Shown here piece by piece: positions 1-9,274 of a stretch of DNA of 64,000 nt; positions within the stretch are counted from its first letter, which is position 1, and each line of letters starts with the position of its first letter. The notes below the pieces were generated by a model that saw only the letters and a list, made by a program, of their open reading frames with translations, had not been told where the DNA came from and did not search any database. This DNA is from Dyadobacter sp. NIV53 (GTDB lineage: Bacteria > Bacteroidota > Bacteroidia > Cytophagales > Spirosomataceae): the NCBI RefSeq assembly GCF_019711195.1, contig NZ_CP081299.1, forward strand, positions 3,410,001 to 3,474,000, given 5' to 3'. The position numbers were made by a program, and so were the translations under genes.

Positions 1-138
1 GCGATGCTGATAGCTGTTATGCAAATGAATGTAGTATATGCGTGTAAAATATCCGACAACAATCCACAAGATACAATAGCTAAAAAGGAACAAGAGGTGG
101 CGCTCCTTAAAATCTGCCCTGCCTATAAAAAATATTAA
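1..138 (+). CDS. possible C-terminal fragment of an unknown protein, cut by the left edge
   Basis: Frame 1 is open from the first base to a TAA at 136-138, giving 45 residues. It contains a hydrophobic stretch (LIAVMQMNVVYAC) followed by a polar Lys/Glu-rich tail that ends in AYKKY. If translation began at the ATG at base 4 it would be a small protein with a signal-like N-terminus; otherwise it is the end of a gene lying to the left. I do not recognise it. The only evidence is an open frame at the window edge and a plausible composition. Confidence 0.2.
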   Translation, partial: AMLIAVMQMNVVYACKISDNNPQDTIAKKEQEVALLKICPAYKKY

Positions 139-1427
139 GTAACTACCTAACAATAGAACGATGTCAGTTAACATGTAGTTAAACGCGAGCTTTTGATCTG
201 ACCTTATCATAGGGTTATATATTTTATTAACGTTGATAGAATTCCAGGGTGGTCATAACAGCAAAATTTCCGTAGCAATCAGTTTTTCAGGAGCTTAAAG
301 TGGATTTACACGGAAAAGGTAAATCTTCATCATTCACTTCAATAGTGACTATATCTGATTATAAGCTTAAAGTAACTTCTGGTTTAAGTCAAAATAGGAA
401 TACAGGCAAATTCCAGGTATAAGTAGATTCAGCTCGAACTATTTTCATAGTCATTAAATTACTACTGTTTATCTTATACATATATTTTATTATTAAACAT
501 ACTAGTACTTCGATAAATCAAACTTAGAAATAGAATTAATACTAAGCAAATGTAATACAAAAATTAGCTTATAAATTATACACAAACATAATATTCTACA
601 ATTACATAGAATTTTTGGTGGTAAATAGCTATATGTTTCTATTTAAAGATTTACATTTTTTATTATTTTATAGAGATTTAATTGTACAGACTAGAATAAT
701 TGCTACGTGTACTATTTTAACTTATCATAAGGATCTGAATTTTATAAATGCACGTATAGAGCAATACTGACCCGTAGAATATCAATTTTACGCACACTTA
801 AAGCAAGAAGCATCAATGCGCCAAAAATTAGATTTGTCCTAGTTTTTACCATTTATGTTTTACGCTACAAGCACCTGAATCTTTTTAACCACGGCCAACT
901 TAACACGACTTATGCATTTGATTATCAATTACATTAAATCAAAAAGCACATCTGGAAGGCAATATTTACTTAAAATAACTATGGAATGACCCACAACGCT
1001 TCAACCTGGGATATGCACTCTGGCAATGGACCACATTCCGAAATAGATCTACTTTGAAATAATGGGAAAGTACAATATTCGAAGAAAAAAATAGGAATAT
1101 TGGTATTTGTTAGAATGTATTCTATATTTGTATTACAAGTTATTAAGAACTTATTCTTACTTATTATTATATATTAATTTTATATAATTAAAATAATACC
1201 TATACACTCATAGAAATTTTTTGCTTTAATTCAATCTTATAATTGATTCATGCAAATTTTTACTGTACCCGGTTTAGCGTTACTAATTTCCGATTCCAAG
1301 TGAGTATTCTTTGTTCCTTTTATACATATTAACACGTACAAACATGTTCAATTATGAGTAAAACCTCTCTGAATCAAAGCTCTGAAGGCATTTCCCTAAC
1401 AGTATATTTCAAACTTTTTCCATCTAT
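139..1427. other. AT-rich intergenic region upstream of the EPS cluster
   Basis: About 1.3 kb without a convincing gene on either strand. It is clearly more AT-rich than the coding DNA around it, most strongly at about 1080-1220. The longest short frame of any note is a GTG-started 40-codon frame at 300-422, which I do not recognise. No tRNA, CRISPR or transposase remnant was seen. It presumably holds the promoter and leader of the EPS operon, but no exact TAnnTTTG box was found close to the start at 1428. Confidence 0.5.
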
Positions 1428-3800
1428 ATGAACAAAGCTAATCAGTCCCGAGATCAGCAGTCAAATGCCGAAGATGAAGATTTCGACCTCACCGAATACA
1501 TCAGGAAATACTTCCGTTACTGGTACTTATTCCCATTATTTGTAATCATATCACTGACAGCAGCTTATTTCTATCTTCAGATAACACAGCCTGTTTACCT
1601 CAGCAGAACCACCATCCTGATCAAGGACGAAAAAAAGGGAATCGGGCAAAACCAAAGTGATATACTTCAGGAAATGGCCATGTTCGGTGGCAACAAGTTG
1701 GTTGAGAATGAAACTGAGATCCTGAAATCCCAGCCTTTGATGGAGCAGGTGATCAAAAACCTTAAACTGGATGTATCTTATTCTACAATAGACGGAATAA
1801 AAACGGTTGATCTCTACAAAAAAAGCCCTGTAATTGTAAAGCCAGCCATTATTACGGAAGAGGGAATTGCGGAGCCAATGACAATTCATGTCACGGATGC
1901 CAACCATTTTACAATTAACAGTGAAGGAAAGCCATTTGCTTTTAATCAGCGTTTTCAGAATAAATGGGGTGAGTTTACTGTGCTTAAAGGTGAGAAATCT
2001 GATTACAAGGATATTATTATACATTTCTCAAACCCAGCAAGCCTGGTAGAAGGTATGATTGATGGTTTGGCTGTATTACAGCCGAACGTGAAAAGTACCG
2101 TTTTGCAGCTGACATACGCGGATGTATCCAAGCAGCGTGGAATGGACATCCTTAATACACTTCTGGATGCATACATTCAGGCGTCCCTTACCGACAAGAA
2201 CACTGAGGCCAGCAATACACTCAAATTTATTGAAACCCGGTTAGGACTGATTACGGGTGAACTTGGCGATGTGGAAAAGGATGTAGAAACGTACAAAACG
2301 TCGAAAGGATTAACTGATATCAGTGCTGAATCACAGATCTTCCTTGAAAACATACAGGAGAATGACGCCAGGCTTAATGAGATCAATACGAAGATCAAAG
2401 TACTGGAAAGTGTATATAATTTTATTGAAAATGCCGGCGAAGGCGCTCCTGCACCAGCTACTTACATGATCGATGATCCTGTATTGGTATCACTGCTGAC
2501 CAAGTTCAATGAACTTGATCTGCAAAGGGAGCGGTATGCACGCACTACACAAGCAGGCAACCCGTTACTGGAAACCATCACTACCCAGCTTGCGCAAACA
2601 CGCCAGGCAATTAAGGATAATGTTCAGAATTTACGGCGCGGAATGGATGTTACCAAGCAAAACCTGGAAGGCATTAATACCCGTTTTTCAGCCGGACTGC
2701 GTACTATTCCGCAAAAGGAAAGAGAATATGTTGGTATCAAAAGACAACAGACTATCAAAGAAAACCTGTATCTGTACTTACTTCAGAAAAGAGAAGAAAC
2801 TGCATTGGGTTACGCATCTACGGTAACTGACAGCCGCCTGATCAATCCTCCGGTATCGTCCTTTGCTCCTATTGCTCCAAAACGTTCTGTTGTATGGGGA
2901 GGGGCAGGCGCGGCAGGTATCATCATTCCGATATTGCTCATTAACCTGATTTTCCTGCTTAACAATACTGTTCAGAGCCGTGAAGAAATAGAGAAACAAT
3001 CCGGCCTGCCTGTAATTGGCGAAATTGGTCTGATGAAATACAAGGATGGTATCGAAACAGAATCTATTATTACAATGACCAGCCGTAGTGCAGTCGCCGA
3101 ACAGTTCAGGGCGATGCGTACCAACCTGATGTATCTAGGAAATGGGAGCTGCCGCACGCTGATGTTTACCTCATCCGTAGGTGGAGAAGGTAAAAGTTTT
3201 GTTAGTATTAACCTTGCTGCAAGTTTGGCTTACTACGGTAAAAAAGTAATCCTGGTAGGCCTCGACCTTCGTAAACCTACGTTACACGACCGTCTGCAGG
3301 TTTCAAACAGAATGGGTGTATCTAATTACATGGTTGGACAAACGGATCTGCATGAACTGATCCAACCAACCGGAATTCATCCGCAGTTTGACGTTATTAC
3401 TGCTGGCCCGCTGCCTCCCAACCCATCCGAGCTCATCGGTAATGGCCGTCTTCCGGAGCTTCTGGCAGAATTACGCCTGCAATATGATTACATCCTGATA
3501 GATTCTCCGCCATACGGCTTGGTTACAGATTCGTCCCTTATTGCAGAATGCGTAGATGCTACATTGTATGTTGTTCGCTACAATTACACATTGCTGGGGC
3601 ACCTGAAAAAGATAGCTGACCTTCGCAAGTCCAAGCGCTTTAACAATCTGACAGTCATTTACAATGGTGTGAATTATGGGGCGGGTTATGGATATGGGTA
3701 TGGATATGGTGGTTATGGCTACGGATATTATACTGAGGATGACAAAAGCAAACCAAAGGACATAGGTTCTAAAATTAAAAAGCTAGTTGGTAAGAGCTAA
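1428..3800 (+). CDS. wzc: polysaccharide co-polymerase with BY-kinase domain (Wzc-like)
   Basis: Inner-membrane protein controlling chain length and export of exopolysaccharide. In order: a short cytoplasmic N-terminus, a first membrane helix at about residues 30-50, a long periplasmic Wzz/GNVR region with coiled-coil character, a second helix at about 490-510, and a cytoplasmic tyrosine autokinase. The kinase shows Walker A (GGEGKS, about 585-590), Walker A' (VILVGLDLRKP, about 606-616) and Walker B (YILIDSPP, about 688-695). The C-terminus is a Gly-Tyr tail (about 750-770), the usual autophosphorylation cluster, encoded by near-repeats of GGN-TAT. The length of 790 residues is normal for fused Bacteroidota Wzc proteins. 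It is the first gene of the EPS cluster; no outer-membrane Wza partner lies in the window. Cognate phosphatase and exact substrate are unknown. Confidence 0.93.
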   Translation: MNKANQSRDQQSNAEDEDFDLTEYIRKYFRYWYLFPLFVIISLTAAYFYLQITQPVYLSRTTILIKDEKKGIGQNQSDILQEMAMFGGNKLVENETEILKSQPLMEQVIKNLKLDVSYSTIDGIKTVDLYKKSPVIVKPAIITEEGIAEPMTIHVTDANHFTINSEGKPFAFNQRFQNKWGEFTVLKGEKSDYKDIIIHFSNPASLVEGMIDGLAVLQPNVKSTVLQLTYADVSKQRGMDILNTLLDAYIQASLTDKNTEASNTLKFIETRLGLITGELGDVEKDVETYKTSKGLTDISAESQIFLENIQENDARLNEINTKIKVLESVYNFIENAGEGAPAPATYMIDDPVLVSLLTKFNELDLQRERYARTTQAGNPLLETITTQLAQTRQAIKDNVQNLRRGMDVTKQNLEGINTRFSAGLRTIPQKEREYVGIKRQQTIKENLYLYLLQKREETALGYASTVTDSRLINPPVSSFAPIAPKRSVVWGGAGAAGIIIPILLINLIFLLNNTVQSREEIEKQSGLPVIGEIGLMKYKDGIETESIITMTSRSAVAEQFRAMRTNLMYLGNGSCRTLMFTSSVGGEGKSFVSINLAASLAYYGKKVILVGLDLRKPTLHDRLQVSNRMGVSNYMVGQTDLHELIQPTGIHPQFDVITAGPLPPNPSELIGNGRLPELLAELRLQYDYILIDSPPYGLVTDSSLIAECVDATLYVVRYNYTLLGHLKKIADLRKSKRFNNLTVIYNGVNYGAGYGYGYGYGGYGYGYYTEDDKSKPKDIGSKIKKLVGKS

Positions 3801-3889
3801 GTATGATGGTTTTAGGCTGATAAATAACAGCTAAACTTCTGTAACTGTCCATATATTTTTCGATATAACTAACTACATACAGAAATAAA

Positions 3890-3912
3890 CAGGCGAGATT
3901 AAATCTTGCCTG
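3890..3912 (+). other. hairpin between wzc and the epimerase gene
   Basis: Arms CAGGCGAGAT and ATCTTGCCTG form a 10-bp stem with one G-U pair and a tiny loop. It lies in the 176-bp gap after wzc. No T-run follows, so it is more likely an mRNA processing or stability element or a weak attenuator than a full terminator. Confidence 0.35.
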
Positions 3913-3976
3913 ATTACGATAGCATTCATATGCATTGATTGGCGCTTTTAATTACATTTAATTTACCGATATAAAT

Positions 3977-5008
3977 ATGAAAATATTAGTAACAGGTAGT
4001 GCGGGATTTATTGGTTTCCATACCGTTAAAAAGCTTCTTGAAATGGGTTTTGAAGTGGTAGGTTTAGACAATATCAATGACTACTATTCACCTTCGTTAA
4101 AATATGCCCGTTTAAACGAAGCCGGAATTATCCAGGAAAATATTAAATGGTATTATCCGACACAAAGCGTAAAAAATCCTAAATATAGATTTGTCAGGAT
4201 GAACTTGGAGGACAAGCAGCAGCTCTTCAGCCTTTTTCAAAGTGAAAGGTTTGACTACGTTATAAATCTTGCTGCTCAGGCCGGGGTTCGATACTCAATT
4301 GAGAATCCAGACGTCTATACGCAATCGAATGTCATTGGTTTTCATTACATTCTCGAAGCTTGCAGAAATTTCCCTCCGAAACATCTGGTTCATGCCTCCT
4401 CCTCATCTGTATACGGAACTAACGCAAAAATTCCGTTTTCAGAAGATGATAAAGTCGATACCCCAGTAAGCTTATATGCTGCTACAAAAAAGAGCAATGA
4501 GTTGATGGCTCATACTTACAGCCATTTGTATAATATACCTATTACCTGCTTACGGTTCTTTACTGTTTATGGTCCTTGGGGACGGCCTGACATGGCACCG
4601 ATGCTATTTGCAAAAGCAATAACACAAGGAAAGCCTATCAAAGTGTTTAATAATGGTGAAATGGAGCGTGACTTTACTTTTGTCGAAGACATTGCAAATG
4701 GAGTAATAAAAACCATGCTTACCAAGTTCTCTGACGATCAGCTTTACCGGGTGCTAAATATTGGTAATGGTTCTCCTGTCAATCTTCTGGACTTTATCAA
4801 ATCCATGGAGAAATATTTGAAACAGGATGCGATGCGTGAATATTTACCTATGCAAGCAGGAGATGTAAAACGCACATGGGCCGATCAAACATTATTCCAT
4901 AGTACTGTTGGATATAAACCTGCTGTAAGTATTGATGAAGGGGTAAAAGTTTTTGTGGATTGGTATCAAAAGTTTTATAAAAAGAAAAAAGTATTGCATC
5001 ATTATTAA
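3977..5008 (+). CDS. NAD-dependent epimerase, UDP-glucuronate 4-epimerase-like
   Basis: Extended short-chain dehydrogenase that would supply an epimerised nucleotide sugar for EPS. The N-terminal Rossmann motif GSAGFIG (residues 7-13) binds NAD, and the catalytic pair is Tyr167/Lys171 in YAATK. The stretch VVGLDNINDYYSPSLK and the following long insert are typical of CapI/LspL-type UDP-glucuronate 4-epimerases, which make UDP-galacturonate; plain GalE differs here. The length of 343 residues fits that family. It sits between wzc and the flippase gene, 12 bp before the latter. Substrate assignment is by family resemblance only. A uronate product would agree with the heparinase-like lyase gene at the other end of the cluster. 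Confidence 0.85.
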   Translation: MKILVTGSAGFIGFHTVKKLLEMGFEVVGLDNINDYYSPSLKYARLNEAGIIQENIKWYYPTQSVKNPKYRFVRMNLEDKQQLFSLFQSERFDYVINLAAQAGVRYSIENPDVYTQSNVIGFHYILEACRNFPPKHLVHASSSSVYGTNAKIPFSEDDKVDTPVSLYAATKKSNELMAHTYSHLYNIPITCLRFFTVYGPWGRPDMAPMLFAKAITQGKPIKVFNNGEMERDFTFVEDIANGVIKTMLTKFSDDQLYRVLNIGNGSPVNLLDFIKSMEKYLKQDAMREYLPMQAGDVKRTWADQTLFHSTVGYKPAVSIDEGVKVFVDWYQKFYKKKKVLHHY

Positions 5009-5020
5009 ACTATTACACCA

Positions 5021-6283
5021 TTGACTACAATACCCTATAAAGGCTTATTAAGAAAACTGGATACTTATAAGCAAATGGTAGCAAACTTTGGGTATCTATC
5101 CATTTTGCAGATATTTAACATGGCATTTCCATTGCTTACGTATCCTTATCTTCTCAGAGTACTCGGAGCAGAAACGTACGGAATGGTTGTATATGCACAA
5201 GCTTTGGTTGGTTATTTAGTCGTAATGGTAAATTTTGGTTTCAATATTACCGCCACAAAGGAGATAAGTATAAACAGGGACAATAGCGAGAAAATAAATG
5301 AAATTGTAAGCAGTGTTTTTATAGTTAAAGGAATTCTCTTTTTACTGTCTTTTCTTTTACTGTCTGCTGCATTATTTTATATAAAGGAAATTCAGCCGTA
5401 TTCTATCTTATTCTATTTGACATTATGGATGTGTCTTTATGAATTCCTATTTCCTGTCTGGTATTTTCATGGCACGGAGAGAATGAAATATATAACCTTC
5501 CTCACATTAGCAAGCCGATTAACATTTATATCGTTAATATTCTTGTTTGTTCATACAAAACAAGACTATACGCTTGTGCCTGTTATAAATGGTGTTGGGG
5601 CAATTTCTTCATGTATAATAGCCTGGATAATACTTAAAAGGAACAACGTACAAATCAGACTGCAGCCAGTTTCTACATTGTTTTATTATGTCAGAAAAGC
5701 CTATATAATGGCCCTGGCGAATATATCCAATATCTTTAAGACGAACTTTAATCTTGTTGTTGTTAAATACTTCTTTTCTTTCAAAGAAGTTGCTTATTTC
5801 GACTTGGCAATTAAAATTTCAAATTTAGGAATCACATTTCTGGATCTTATCAGTCAGACAATATTCCCAAAAATGAGCAGGGTAAAGGACAGCAAATTCT
5901 TAATTAAAATGTTGAAACTATCATTTATAGCAGCTCTATTTATGGTAATTTCTATCCATTTATTTGGTGATATTATTATTTCCATAATTGGTGGGGCTAA
6001 TATGGAGAGTGCAACAAACATATTAAAAATTTTATCTCTCAATTTGCCTATTTATATTATTGGAGCTTTACTTGGAAGAAATTGTCTGCTTATTAATGGT
6101 TATGACAATCACATATTATACAGCATGGCATTATCAAGTATATTGTATCTCGTTATGGTTCTAGCGACTTATTATCTGTTTCCAACTAATATGGTGAATA
6201 ATATTGCAGTGGTGTATGTTCTGTCATTCCTTTTTGAAACAATATATAGATACAAAGTTTGCAGTTTAAAAAAGCTAATTTAA
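5021..6283 (+). CDS. Wzx-type polysaccharide flippase
   Basis: A 420-residue, almost wholly hydrophobic protein with about twelve predicted membrane helices. The N-terminus reads FGYLSILQIFNMAFPLLTYP, the hallmark of the RfbX/Wzx branch of the MOP exporter superfamily. It would flip the undecaprenyl-linked repeat unit across the inner membrane. The start used is TTG at 5021, 12 bp after the epimerase stop; an in-frame ATG about 18 codons later, just before the first helix, is an alternative. Base composition is AT-rich like the other middle genes of the cluster. Role is known for the family; sugar specificity cannot be read from sequence. Confidence 0.87.
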   Translation: MTTIPYKGLLRKLDTYKQMVANFGYLSILQIFNMAFPLLTYPYLLRVLGAETYGMVVYAQALVGYLVVMVNFGFNITATKEISINRDNSEKINEIVSSVFIVKGILFLLSFLLLSAALFYIKEIQPYSILFYLTLWMCLYEFLFPVWYFHGTERMKYITFLTLASRLTFISLIFLFVHTKQDYTLVPVINGVGAISSCIIAWIILKRNNVQIRLQPVSTLFYYVRKAYIMALANISNIFKTNFNLVVVKYFFSFKEVAYFDLAIKISNLGITFLDLISQTIFPKMSRVKDSKFLIKMLKLSFIAALFMVISIHLFGDIIISIIGGANMESATNILKILSLNLPIYIIGALLGRNCLLINGYDNHILYSMALSSILYLVMVLATYYLFPTNMVNNIAVVYVLSFLFETIYRYKVCSLKKLI

Positions 6284-6295
6284 CACTCGGTATTT

Positions 6296-6784
6296 ATGAA
6301 GATTACTTATAAGTTCGTTCGAGAAATATTCTTTGCAATGGTGTCAGGTGTTTATAATATATTGCTTAGCGTTATTTTCTATAAAACAGTAAAATTATAC
6401 TTATGTAATCACCTTACAATTGGCATTGCAAAACTGAACAGAAACAGAATTATTTTCCCTCATCCTGTTGGCATAGTTATCGGGCAAAAAGTTGAAATCG
6501 GACACGATTGTATTATCTATCAAAATGTTACAATTGGTACTAAAGATACACTAAACTATAAAACAGCCAAGTACCCACGTATAGGAAATAACGTAACTAT
6601 TTATGCCAATGCGATAATCTTTGGTGATATTACAATTGGCAATAATGCCGTAATTGGAGCAGGTGCTGTGGTTTTCAAAAATGTACCTGAAAACTACATG
6701 GCAGTTGGTAATCCGGCGGAAATAATGCCTCTCAATAAACGTCCAATAACAAGGGAACCTAGTCTTATTCACAATACTCATTAA
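6296..6784 (+). CDS. left-handed beta-helix acyltransferase (serine O-acetyltransferase-like)
   Basis: 162 residues. The C-terminal two thirds consist of hexapeptide repeats (IGQKVEIG, IGNNVTI, IGNNAVIGAGAVV) ending in the usual AVGNPAEI. The N-terminus is helical. This architecture is shared by CysE-like acetyltransferases of EPS clusters, which use acetyl-CoA to acetylate a sugar. It starts 12 bp after the flippase gene, so it is probably cotranscribed with it. The target sugar is unknown. A housekeeping serine acetyltransferase is less likely given the short length and the position. Confidence 0.8.
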   Translation: MKITYKFVREIFFAMVSGVYNILLSVIFYKTVKLYLCNHLTIGIAKLNRNRIIFPHPVGIVIGQKVEIGHDCIIYQNVTIGTKDTLNYKTAKYPRIGNNVTIYANAIIFGDITIGNNAVIGAGAVVFKNVPENYMAVGNPAEIMPLNKRPITREPSLIHNTH

Positions 6785-6845
6785 TTCAATTATTCACGCT
6801 GGTAAAAGGATTTATACTTGATGCGGCAAATTAATTCTCAATACA

Positions 6846-7784
6846 ATGCAAAACTCAGACATTAAAAGTAATCCTCCCAAAATAACGGTATTAATGGGAG
6901 TATATAATGAGCCTACTGAGTGGATCAAGCAGTCCATAAATTCTATTTTGACACAAACATTTAGAGATTTTGAGTTTATTATTATTAATGACAATCCAGA
7001 ATCTGGTGAGCATTTGGAGTTTTTAAATATGATGAAAGCTCAGGATTCAAGAATTGAATTAGTCAATAATGAGAAAAATATAGGCTTAACAAAATCTTTG
7101 AATAAAGGTATTTCTATTGCAATGGGAGAATTTATTGCCAGAATGGACGCGGATGATATTGCTGACCCGGCTCGTTTTGAACTTCAGTTGAATTACATGA
7201 TGAATAATCCATCGTGCGTCGTATGTGGCAGTTGGATGACATCTCTTTCAGACAAAAAAACGTTCCTGATGAAGTATCCAACAACAGATCCTCAGATAAA
7301 AAATGTATTGTTACTTAAGAACTGCATTCCTCATCCTACTGCATTTATCAGGACTGCCGTTCTTAAATCAAATTCTATATTCTATAACGAATCCATAAGG
7401 TATTCCCAAGATTATGAACTCTGGTGCAACTTGTCGAGCCATGGCACTTTGGGAAATCTGGAACAGCCACTTTTGCAATATAGAATTTCTGATCAGCAAA
7501 TATCAACCAAGAGATTCAAGGAGCAATCCAAATTTGCACGTACAATCAGAACAACATATCTAAGGCAGACGTTAAATCGCCTGAACCTGAATAGCAACAA
7601 CGAGTCTGTTCCTGCCAAAATAAAAAAGGCGAAACTTGATAATAAATTTAAACAATACCTATTATCATCTTATTACAGTGACCTTAGTGTGAAAGAATGC
7701 ATACTTTCTCCCTTAATTAACGGTGACATTTTAAGAATGAAACAATTATATTTTTCTTCAATTAAAATATCAAGAAGTAGGTAA
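6846..7784 (+). CDS. family 2 glycosyltransferase
   Basis: 312 residues with a GT-A fold. The N-terminal pattern TVLMGVYNEPTEWIKQSINS and the nucleotide/metal motif ARMDADD are typical of GT2 enzymes. A central HPTAFIR segment and QDYELW (catalytic acid region) follow. It would add one sugar to the lipid-linked repeat unit on the cytoplasmic face. It resembles the GT2 gene at 8422-9231 (same ARMDADD and DYxLW blocks), so the two are probably old paralogues. No membrane anchor is obvious. Donor and acceptor cannot be inferred. Confidence 0.88.
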   Translation: MQNSDIKSNPPKITVLMGVYNEPTEWIKQSINSILTQTFRDFEFIIINDNPESGEHLEFLNMMKAQDSRIELVNNEKNIGLTKSLNKGISIAMGEFIARMDADDIADPARFELQLNYMMNNPSCVVCGSWMTSLSDKKTFLMKYPTTDPQIKNVLLLKNCIPHPTAFIRTAVLKSNSIFYNESIRYSQDYELWCNLSSHGTLGNLEQPLLQYRISDQQISTKRFKEQSKFARTIRTTYLRQTLNRLNLNSNNESVPAKIKKAKLDNKFKQYLLSSYYSDLSVKECILSPLINGDILRMKQLYFSSIKISRSR

Positions 7785-7880
7785 GATTGTTTTAATGTTT
7801 GATATCAGTCTGTTCATAGTATAAAATAATACAGATATGATAACAGTAACTTACGTACATGGTACATAAAGGATTCAACA

Positions 7881-8390
7881 ATGAAGCTTATAGACCTTAT
7901 TAAATCGGATTTACGCGCCAATAAAGGAAACCGAAAGGGACAGCTGGTAGCTTTGTCATACAGATTATCTAATCACATCTATAGAAGTAATAATATACTT
8001 GTAAAGTTGTTAGGTTTTCCTATTGTAAAATTTCACCATTGGTTCGTAATCTGGATCATGGGCGTTGAAATTCCTGCAAAAACCAGAATTGGAGAAGGCC
8101 TTCAGGTATGGCACGGCACGGCACTGGTAATTAATCAGGATACAGTAATTGGAGATAATGTTTTGTTAAGGCACAGCACAACAATTGGAAACAAATATCT
8201 TGGTTCGGGCTGTCCTGTAATTGGAAACAATGTTGAAATTGGGGCACATAGCATATTAATTGGAGACATCAAAATTGGTGATAATGTGACTATAGGCGCA
8301 GCAAGTTTAGTAACAAAGTCCATTCCATCGAACAGTGTTGCATATGGAAACCCAATCAAAATAGTATCTAAGTTTAAAGAGACAGCATAA
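7881..8390 (+). CDS. serine O-acetyltransferase-like hexapeptide acyltransferase
   Basis: 169 residues. An N-terminal helical part (SYRLSNHIYRSNNILVKLLG) is followed by hexapeptide repeats (IGEGLQVWHG, IGDNVLLRHSTTIGN, IGNNVEIGAHSILIGD) and the AYGNPIKI end. It belongs to the CysE/SAT-like beta-helix family, here probably acetylating an EPS sugar. It is a different protein from the hexapeptide genes at 6296 and 11658, so the polysaccharide may carry more than one acyl group. Intergenic gaps to its neighbours are about 96 and 31 bp. The substrate is inferred only from context. Confidence 0.8.
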   Translation: MKLIDLIKSDLRANKGNRKGQLVALSYRLSNHIYRSNNILVKLLGFPIVKFHHWFVIWIMGVEIPAKTRIGEGLQVWHGTALVINQDTVIGDNVLLRHSTTIGNKYLGSGCPVIGNNVEIGAHSILIGDIKIGDNVTIGAASLVTKSIPSNSVAYGNPIKIVSKFKETA

Positions 8391-8421
8391 TACACTTTTA
8401 CGTATATTCTAATATTAAGCT

Positions 8422-9231
8422 ATGACCAACCAATTACCATTAGTTAGTATTATTTTGCCAGTCTATAATGCAGAAACCTATTTGAAAGATTGTATTGATA
8501 GTATTGTTGGCCAAACCTACAAAAACTGGGAACTGCTTCTTATCAATGATGGATCAACAGACAACTCGGAACAGGTAATTCTTCCGTTTTTGAAAAGTGG
8601 ATTGGCAATTAAATATATAAAGCAAAAAACCAACTCTGGAATTGCATGTTGTCTGAATCTAGCTATTTCTCAGTCAGAAGGAAAGTATATAGCAAGAATG
8701 GATGCTGATGATTTAATGGTTCCTGTTAGATTGGAGCACCAGGTAACATATATGGAAGAGCATCCTGATGTGGGTGTTCTTGGTAGTGCCGTTGAATTTA
8801 TCGATGAAAAAGGCAATACTATTGCTAATTACTTTTATCCAGAAAATGATGTGCAAATAAAAAAAGTTTTGCCTGCTAGAAATCCGTTTGTTCATCCATC
8901 AGTAATGATGAGATCAAATATGCTGAAATCCGTAAAACACTTATATAGAAGCGATTACCCAAGGGCAGAAGACTACGACCTATGGATTAGGTTATCGGCA
9001 GAAACCAAGATGGCAAACTTATCGGCAATATTACTAAGATATCGTTTCCACTCCGGGCAAACATCACAGAAAAGCTTAAAGAAAATGTCTTTTGATTTAA
9101 TCAGATTAAGACTAGATGCCATCCGCCAGCATCTTTTCTCTCCAAGTCATTCCATCTATTTAATAAAACCGTTTTTATACTGGTTGAGTCCCCCTGGCTT
9201 TTATCTCAATGGTTACTTCAAAGAGAAATAA
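8422..9231 (+). CDS. family 2 glycosyltransferase
   Basis: 269 residues, GT-A fold. It shows the classic start VSIILPVYNAETYLKDCIDS, LLINDGSTDNS, the ARMDADD metal/nucleotide motif and EDYDLWIR in the acceptor half, all diagnostic of GT2 enzymes. The C-terminus has a hydrophobic patch (FLYWLSPPGFYL) that could touch the membrane. It lies directly before the polymerase gene, whose longest frame overlaps its end by 23 bp. Role is known for the family; the sugar added is not known. Confidence 0.88.
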   Translation: MTNQLPLVSIILPVYNAETYLKDCIDSIVGQTYKNWELLLINDGSTDNSEQVILPFLKSGLAIKYIKQKTNSGIACCLNLAISQSEGKYIARMDADDLMVPVRLEHQVTYMEEHPDVGVLGSAVEFIDEKGNTIANYFYPENDVQIKKVLPARNPFVHPSVMMRSNMLKSVKHLYRSDYPRAEDYDLWIRLSAETKMANLSAILLRYRFHSGQTSQKSLKKMSFDLIRLRLDAIRQHLFSPSHSIYLIKPFLYWLSPPGFYLNGYFKEK

Positions 9232-9274
9232 GAGACAGAAGAAAAGGTGTTTATACTGTAAAGTAATTCTATCC

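Noticed and set aside
300..422. GTG-started 40-codon frame in the left intergenic region
   Set aside because: Too short, no recognisable motif, no promoter or terminator; mentioned only as content of the region.
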